Shown piece after piece: positions 5,569 to 8,807 of a DNA stretch of 8,807 nucleotides. Each line of letters begins with the position of its first letter. The stretch's first letter is position 1. The notes under the pieces are model-generated. The model was not told the DNA's origin. It did not search any database and worked only from the letters and a program-made list of their open reading frames with translations. Position numbers and translations under genes: made by a program. Origin of the DNA: Caryophanales bacterium UBA6769 (lineage in GTDB: Bacteria; Bacillota; Bacilli; Bacillales; UBA6769); assembly GCA_002453275.1 (NCBI GenBank), contig DKGN01000139.1:1-8807 (forward strand). The letters run 5' to 3'.

Positions 5569-6399
5569 ATGTCGATTAAAAAGTATAAACCAACATCGAA
5601 TGCACGTCGTGGCATGACAGGTTTGGATTTCACAGATATTACGACAGACAAACCGGAAAAGTCACTACTTGCACCATTAAATAAAAAAGCAGGAAGAAAC
5701 AACCAAGGAAGAATCACAACACGTCACCAAGGTGGAGGGCACAAGCGCCAATACCGTCTGATTGATTTCAAACGAAACAAAGATGGCATACCTGGACGCG
5801 TTGCTACGATCGAATATGATCCGAACCGAACAGCGAACATTGCACTTATTCATTATGCTGATGGTGAAAAACGTTACATCTTGGCACCAAAAGGCTTAAA
5901 GGTTGGTATGGAAGTGATGTCAGGTTCAGATGCGGACATCAAGGTCGGGAACGCATTACCTCTTCAGAACATCCCAGTCGGGCAAACGATTCATAACATT
6001 GAATTAAAGCCAGGTCGTGGTGGACAGCTCGTTCGTTCTGCTGGAGCAGAAGCACAGTTGCTTGGAAGAGAAGGAAAGTATGCTCTTGTGAAGCTAGTCT
6101 CCGGAGAAACGAGATTAATTTTAGCGACATGCCGCGCGACAATTGGTCAAGTCGGTAACGTTGAACACGAACTCTTAAGTATTGGGAAAGCAGGTCGCTC
6201 ACGTTGGCTTGGAAAACGCCCAGGTGTACGTGGTTCTGTTATGAACCCAGTCGATCACCCACACGGTGGTGGAGAAGGACGTTCCCCAATCGGATTGCCT
6301 TCACCAGTGTCACCTTGGGGTAAACCGACACTCGGTTACAAAACACGTAAAAAGAACAAAGATACGAACAAATATATCGTACGTCGCCGTAAAAAATAA
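5569..6399 (+). CDS. rplB: 50S ribosomal protein L2
   Basis: L2 is a large, highly conserved 23S rRNA-binding protein needed for subunit joining and peptidyl-transferase activity. The product has 276 residues (about 277 in B. subtilis) and begins MSIKKYKPTSNARRGMTGLDF. KKAGRNNQGRITTRHQGGGHKR begins the conserved first half, and the OB-fold and SH3-like RNA-binding domains follow. The C-terminal HPHGGGEGR (230-238) includes His230, equivalent to the functionally important His229 of E. coli. The basic tail is complete. It follows rplW by 31 nt and precedes rpsS by 54 nt, the widest gap in this operon segment. Confidence 0.98.
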   Translation: MSIKKYKPTSNARRGMTGLDFTDITTDKPEKSLLAPLNKKAGRNNQGRITTRHQGGGHKRQYRLIDFKRNKDGIPGRVATIEYDPNRTANIALIHYADGEKRYILAPKGLKVGMEVMSGSDADIKVGNALPLQNIPVGQTIHNIELKPGRGGQLVRSAGAEAQLLGREGKYALVKLVSGETRLILATCRATIGQVGNVEHELLSIGKAGRSRWLGKRPGVRGSVMNPVDHPHGGGEGRSPIGLPSPVSPWGKPTLGYKTRKKNKDTNKYIVRRRKK

Positions 6400-6406
6400 T
6401 AACAAT

Positions 6407-6430
6407 CACTTGCGGTTGCATACCGTGGTG
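6407..6430 (+). promoter_or_regulatory. Intercistronic hairpin between rplB and rpsS
   Basis: CAC (6407-6409) pairs with GTG (6428-6430). After a 1-nt bulge, TGCGGT (6411-6416) pairs with ACCGTG (6422-6427), two of the six being G-U, around a TGCAT loop. There is no U-run, so it is not a terminator. It ends before the rpsS site AAGGGAGG (6439-6446). A role in mRNA processing or stability is possible but not shown. Confidence 0.4.
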
Positions 6431-6453
6431 TCATTGCGAAGGGAGGAAAAGCT

Positions 6454-6732
6454 GTGGGTCGTAGTTTGAAAAAGGGACCTTTTGTAGATGAACATTTAAT
6501 GAAAAAGATTGAAGCTCAAAATGAAAAGAACGAAAAAAGAGTTATCAAAACGTGGTCACGTCGCTCAACGATTTTTCCTGATTTTATCGGACATACGTTA
6601 GCAGTCTATGACGGAAGAAAGCATGTTCCGGTTTACATTTCAGAAGATATGGTTGGCCATAAGTTGGGTGAATTTGTCCCGACGCGCACGTTTCGTGGTC
6701 ACTCTGCTGATGATAGAACAACTAAACGTTAA
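6454..6732 (+). CDS. rpsS: 30S ribosomal protein S19
   Basis: S19 is a 30S head protein that contacts S13 and, through the intersubunit bridges, the 50S subunit; it lies near the A-site tRNA. The product has 92 residues, as in B. subtilis, and starts at GTG with AAGGGAGG (6439-6446) 7 nt upstream; no in-frame ATG gives the expected MGRSLKKGPFVD N-terminus. The signature block KTWSRRSTIFPDFIGHTLAVYDGRKHVPV and SEDMVGHKLGEF are intact. It is co-transcribed with rplB upstream and rplV, 21 nt downstream. Confidence 0.97.
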   Translation: MGRSLKKGPFVDEHLMKKIEAQNEKNEKRVIKTWSRRSTIFPDFIGHTLAVYDGRKHVPVYISEDMVGHKLGEFVPTRTFRGHSADDRTTKR

Positions 6733-6737
6733 TAAGA

Positions 6738-6745
6738 GAGGGGGT
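6738..6745 (+). promoter_or_regulatory. rplV ribosome binding site (atypical)
   Basis: GAGGGGGT lies 8 nt before the ATG at 6754. It has G where AGGAGGT has its central A, so pairing with 16S rRNA would rely on a G-U pair. It is one of the weaker sites in the operon. Confidence 0.6.
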
Positions 6746-6753
6746 ACATCCCA

Positions 6754-7095
6754 ATGCAAGCTAAAGCTGTTGCAAAACAAGTGCGCATTGCTCCTCGAAA
6801 AGTTCGCCTCGTAGTTGATCTCATTCGAGGAAAAGAAGTCGGTGAAGCAATTGCGATTTTACGGCATACACCTAAAGCGGCTTCTCAAGTCATCGAGAAA
6901 GTGATCAACTCAGCGATTGCAAATGCGGAACACAACTATGAAATGGAACCAAACAATTTAGTAGTGAGTGAAGCATTTGTCGACGAGGGTGTGACACTAA
7001 AGCGATTTCGTCCACGTGCGCAAGGTCGTGCTAGTCGGATTAATAAAAGAACAAGCCATATTACAGTCGTTGTATCAGAAAAAAAGGAGGGATAA
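6754..7095 (+). CDS. rplV: 50S ribosomal protein L22
   Basis: L22 binds all 23S rRNA domains, and its beta-hairpin lines the exit tunnel opposite L4. The 113 residues match the B. subtilis length, from MQAKAVAKQVRIAPRKVRLV to SEKKEG. The tunnel hairpin lies around residues 83-97 (KRFRPRAQGRASRIN), with no insertion or deletion of the kind that gives macrolide resistance elsewhere. The C-terminus encodes the rpsC Shine-Dalgarno site, and its TAA overlaps an ATG by one base (see the rpsC start). Confidence 0.98.
   Translation: MQAKAVAKQVRIAPRKVRLVVDLIRGKEVGEAIAILRHTPKAASQVIEKVINSAIANAEHNYEMEPNNLVVSEAFVDEGVTLKRFRPRAQGRASRINKRTSHITVVVSEKKEG
7084..7090 (+). promoter_or_regulatory. rpsC ribosome binding site
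   Basis: AAGGAGG lies 8 nt before the GTG at 7099. An out-of-frame ATG at 7095, overlapping the rplV stop, is only 4 nt away and opens a six-codon frame ending at TAA 7113-7115. The GTG gives the family N-terminus MGQKVNPIGLR and the better spacing. Confidence 0.9.
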
Positions 7096-7098
7096 TGC

Positions 7099-7758
7099 GT
7101 GGGTCAAAAAGTTAACCCAATAGGATTGCGGATCGGAATTAACCGTGATTGGGAATCTAGATGGTATGCAGATAAAGATTATGCAGAACTACTTCATGAG
7201 GATATTAAAATCCGTGAATATATTGAAAAACGTCTCAAGGATGCAGCAGTATCTGGAATTGAAATTGAACGTGCTGCAAATCGTGTGAATATAACAATTC
7301 GAACAGCAAAGCCCGGCATGGTTATCGGAAAAGGTGGTTCTGAAGTAGAATCACTACGTAAGGCGTTGAACGAATTGACAGGCAAGCGTGTACACGTAAA
7401 CATTTTTGAAATCAAAACACCTGACCTGAATGCAAAGCTCGTCGCTGAAAACATTGCGACACAACTTGAAAACCGTGTTGCTTTCAGACGTACGATGAAG
7501 CAAGCGATTCAACGTGCTGTCCGTGCAGGAGCAAAAGGAATTCGAACAGAAGTTTCAGGACGTTTAAACGGTGCAGATATCGCCCGTTCAGAATCATATA
7601 GCGAAGGAACAGTACCACTTCACACATTGCGTGCAGATATTGACTATGGCGCAGTTGAAGCGGACACAACTTACGGTAAATTAGGTGTGAAAGTATGGAT
7701 TTATCGTGGTGAAATCCTTCCAACGAAAGGTACGCAAAAAGAGGAAGGAGGCAAATAA
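7099..7758 (+). CDS. rpsC: 30S ribosomal protein S3
   Basis: S3 is a 30S head protein that forms part of the mRNA entry channel and, with S4 and S5, contributes to the ribosomal helicase. The product has 219 residues, one more than I recall for B. subtilis, and uses a GTG start, as that gene also does. The N-terminus MGQKVNPIGLRIGI is followed by a type II KH domain (about 38-106) with the GMVIGKGG loop at 73-80. The C-terminal domain includes GRLNGADIARSE and GTVPLHTLRADIDY. It lies 3 nt after rplV, and its last codons carry the rplP ribosome binding site. Confidence 0.98.
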   Translation: MGQKVNPIGLRIGINRDWESRWYADKDYAELLHEDIKIREYIEKRLKDAAVSGIEIERAANRVNITIRTAKPGMVIGKGGSEVESLRKALNELTGKRVHVNIFEIKTPDLNAKLVAENIATQLENRVAFRRTMKQAIQRAVRAGAKGIRTEVSGRLNGADIARSESYSEGTVPLHTLRADIDYGAVEADTTYGKLGVKVWIYRGEILPTKGTQKEEGGK

Positions 7759-7760
7759 AC

Positions 7761-8195
7761 ATGTTAATGCCAAGACGTGTAAAACACCGTAAAGAATTTC
7801 GCGGCAAAATGAAAGGTAACGCAAAAGGCGGCACAGAAATCACATTCGGTGAATACGGCCTACAAGCGCTTGAATCTGCTTGGATTACGAACCGTCAAAT
7901 CGAAGCAGCAAGAATTGCAGTCACTCGCTTTATGAAGCGTGGTGGGAAGGTCTGGATTAAAATCTTTCCATCAAAACCAGTTACAGCAAAACCATTAGAG
8001 GTCCGAATGGGTTCTGGTAAAGGTGCACCTGAAGGTTGGGTCGCTGTCGTAAAACCAGGGAAAATCTTGTTTGAAGTTGCTGGTGTTTCCGAAGAAGTTG
8101 CTCGAGAAGCATTACGACTCGCCTCTCATAAGCTTCCGATCAAAACAAAATTTGTAAAACGAGAAGAATGGGGTGGTGACTCAAATGAAAACTAG
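7761..8195 (+). CDS. rplP: 50S ribosomal protein L16
   Basis: L16 is a late-assembly 50S protein that organises the A-site tRNA region near the central protuberance. The 144 residues equal the B. subtilis length, starting MLMPRRVKHRKEFRGKM. The blocks AKGGTEITFGEYGLQALE, WITNRQIEAARIA, MKRGGKVWIKIFPSKP and GSGKGAPEGWVAVVKPGK are all conserved. AAGGAGG (7745-7751) inside rpsC lies 9 nt before the ATG. The TAG stop lies inside rpmC: the two genes overlap by 11 nt. Confidence 0.98.
   Translation: MLMPRRVKHRKEFRGKMKGNAKGGTEITFGEYGLQALESAWITNRQIEAARIAVTRFMKRGGKVWIKIFPSKPVTAKPLEVRMGSGKGAPEGWVAVVKPGKILFEVAGVSEEVAREALRLASHKLPIKTKFVKREEWGGDSNEN
8172..8179 (+). promoter_or_regulatory. rpmC ribosome binding site (weak, inside rplP)
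   Basis: GGTGGTGA resembles the tail of AGGAGGTGA with one mismatch and ends 5 nt before the ATG at 8185. It is limited by also encoding the rplP C-terminus. An in-frame GTG at 8173 is part of it and is rejected as the start. Confidence 0.6.
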
Positions 8196-8388
8196 TGAGA
8201 TCCGTAATTTGACCACTGCTGAAATTGAGACACAAGCGAAAACATTAAAGGAAGAATTGTTTAACTTACGCTTTCAATTAGCGACAGGTCAATTGGAGAA
8301 TCCAGCCCGTATTCGTGACGTCCGTAAATCAATTGCACGTGCAAAAACCGTTTTACGTGAAAGAGAACTCGGAATAAATAACGGATAA
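8185..8388 (+). CDS. rpmC: 50S ribosomal protein L29
   Basis: L29 is a small, mostly alpha-helical 50S protein beside L23 at the tunnel exit, where it helps form the chaperone and SRP docking platform. The product has 67 residues, close to the 66 of B. subtilis. It reads MKTSEIRNLTTAEIETQ..., then the family signature LFNLRFQLATGQLENPARIRDVRKSIAR. It starts inside rplP, overlapping its last 11 nt, with only a weak ribosome binding site, so translation probably depends on ribosomes finishing rplP. rpsQ follows 18 nt downstream. Confidence 0.97.
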   Translation: MKTSEIRNLTTAEIETQAKTLKEELFNLRFQLATGQLENPARIRDVRKSIARAKTVLRERELGINNG

Positions 8389-8406
8389 TGAGGGGAGGTC
8401 AGAAAC

Positions 8407-8670
8407 ATGAGTGAACGAAATAACCGCAAAGTTTACACAGGTCGTGTAACATCTGACAAAATGGATAAAACAATTTCAGTCGTAGTTGAAACGTACAAAG
8501 AAAACCGACTTTACGGAAAACGCGTAAAGTATTCAAAAAAGTATCAAGTGCATGATGAAAACAATAGCGCAAAAATGGGCGACATCGTTAAAATTATGGA
8601 AACTCGTCCGCTTTCAAAAAATAAATATTTTCGCCTCGTCGAAATTATTGAAGAATCGGTTATCGTGTAA
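8407..8670 (+). CDS. rpsQ: 30S ribosomal protein S17
   Basis: S17 is a primary 16S rRNA-binding protein of the 30S body with an OB fold, needed early in assembly. The 87 residues match B. subtilis S17 in length. MSERNNRKVYTGRVTSDKMDKTISVVVE forms the first strands, HDENNSAKMGDIVKIMETRPLSKNKYFRLVEI the conserved second half. AGGGGAGGT (8391-8399) lies 7 nt before the ATG. The gap to rplN is 31 nt and has no terminator, so transcription should continue into the spc genes. Confidence 0.98.
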   Translation: MSERNNRKVYTGRVTSDKMDKTISVVVETYKENRLYGKRVKYSKKYQVHDENNSAKMGDIVKIMETRPLSKNKYFRLVEIIEESVIV

Positions 8671-8701
8671 CAACGGTTAAGTCCAGAAGGAGGTTCGTCA
8701 A

Positions 8702-8807
8702 ATGATTCAACAAGAATCCCGCCTAAAAGTAGCAGATAACTCTGGTGCACGAGAAGTTCAGTGCATTAAAGTGCTCGGTGGCTCAGGTCGTAAATCAGCG
8801 AATGTTG
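8702..8807 (+). CDS. rplN: 50S ribosomal protein L14 (3' end outside window)
   Basis: L14 binds 23S rRNA at the subunit interface and forms bridges with 16S rRNA; the silencing factor RsfS also docks on it. Only the first 35 codons are in the window, but MIQQESRLKVADNSGAREVQ followed by CIKVLGGSGRKSANV is the unmistakable family N-terminus (normally about 122 residues). AAGGAGG (8687-8693) lies 8 nt before the ATG. It is the first gene of the spc group; with no promoter or terminator upstream, it appears to share the S10 transcript. Confidence 0.96.
   Translation, partial: MIQQESRLKVADNSGAREVQCIKVLGGSGRKSANV

Noticed and set aside
6407..6430. Intercistronic hairpin as a terminator
   Set aside because: No U-run follows, and the next gene has no promoter of its own.
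1..8807. Mobile element, CRISPR array, toxin, defence or other accessory system
   Set aside because: Every coding segment belongs to a conserved translation gene in standard order, with no foreign gene, repeat array or integration mark.

Overview
This window is a core-genome segment from a Gram-positive, low-to-moderate G+C Firmicute, most likely a member of the Bacillaceae. It covers the end of the str operon and most of the S10 ribosomal-protein operon. All thirteen genes lie on the + strand in the order fusA'-tuf-rpsJ-rplC-rplD-rplW-rplB-rpsS-rplV-rpsC-rplP-rpmC-rpsQ-rplN'. This matches the Bacillus arrangement, and the proteins read as close relatives of the Bacillus subtilis ones as I remember them. 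Nearly every gene has a strong AGGAGG-type Shine-Dalgarno site, and GTG starts occur at rpsS and rpsC, as is usual in Bacillus. Acidic replacements of lysines in EF-Tu would fit a salt- or alkali-adapted bacillus, but that is a weak inference.

Layout. Positions 1-1986 hold fusA (EF-G) without its first ~31 codons, which lie outside the window. Positions 1987-2113 hold a probable extra promoter for tuf (extended -10) whose transcript would begin with a small hairpin. tuf (EF-Tu) runs 2114-3301 and is followed by a clear intrinsic terminator (3318-3356). Positions 3357-3641 have no gene. They hold two near-identical tandem sigma-A promoters (TTGCAA-17-TATAAT, twice) and a structured leader of about 170-230 nt. 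From 3642 to the end, eleven ribosomal-protein genes (the last one cut) are packed with gaps of 2-54 nt or overlaps of 1 and 11 nt. No terminator or promoter is visible among them, so they form one transcription unit that continues into the spc genes at rplN.

Function. EF-Tu delivers aminoacyl-tRNA and EF-G drives translocation. S10, S19, S3 and S17 belong to the 30S subunit; L3, L4, L23, L2, L22, L16, L29 and L14 belong to the 50S subunit. L4 and L22 line the exit tunnel, L23 and L29 surround the tunnel exit, and L2, L3 and L16 support the peptidyl-transferase region. Co-transcription keeps these parts in balance.

I found no mobile element, CRISPR array, tRNA, rRNA or defence system, and the genes themselves are ordinary. 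The part most worth a second look is the non-coding S10 leader. It has several hairpins, two of them mutually exclusive, and one apical loop is complementary to the rpsJ Shine-Dalgarno region. Smaller points are hairpins at the predicted 5' ends of the tuf and S10 transcripts, an rplB Shine-Dalgarno site shown in a hairpin loop, and a diverged switch I segment in EF-Tu.
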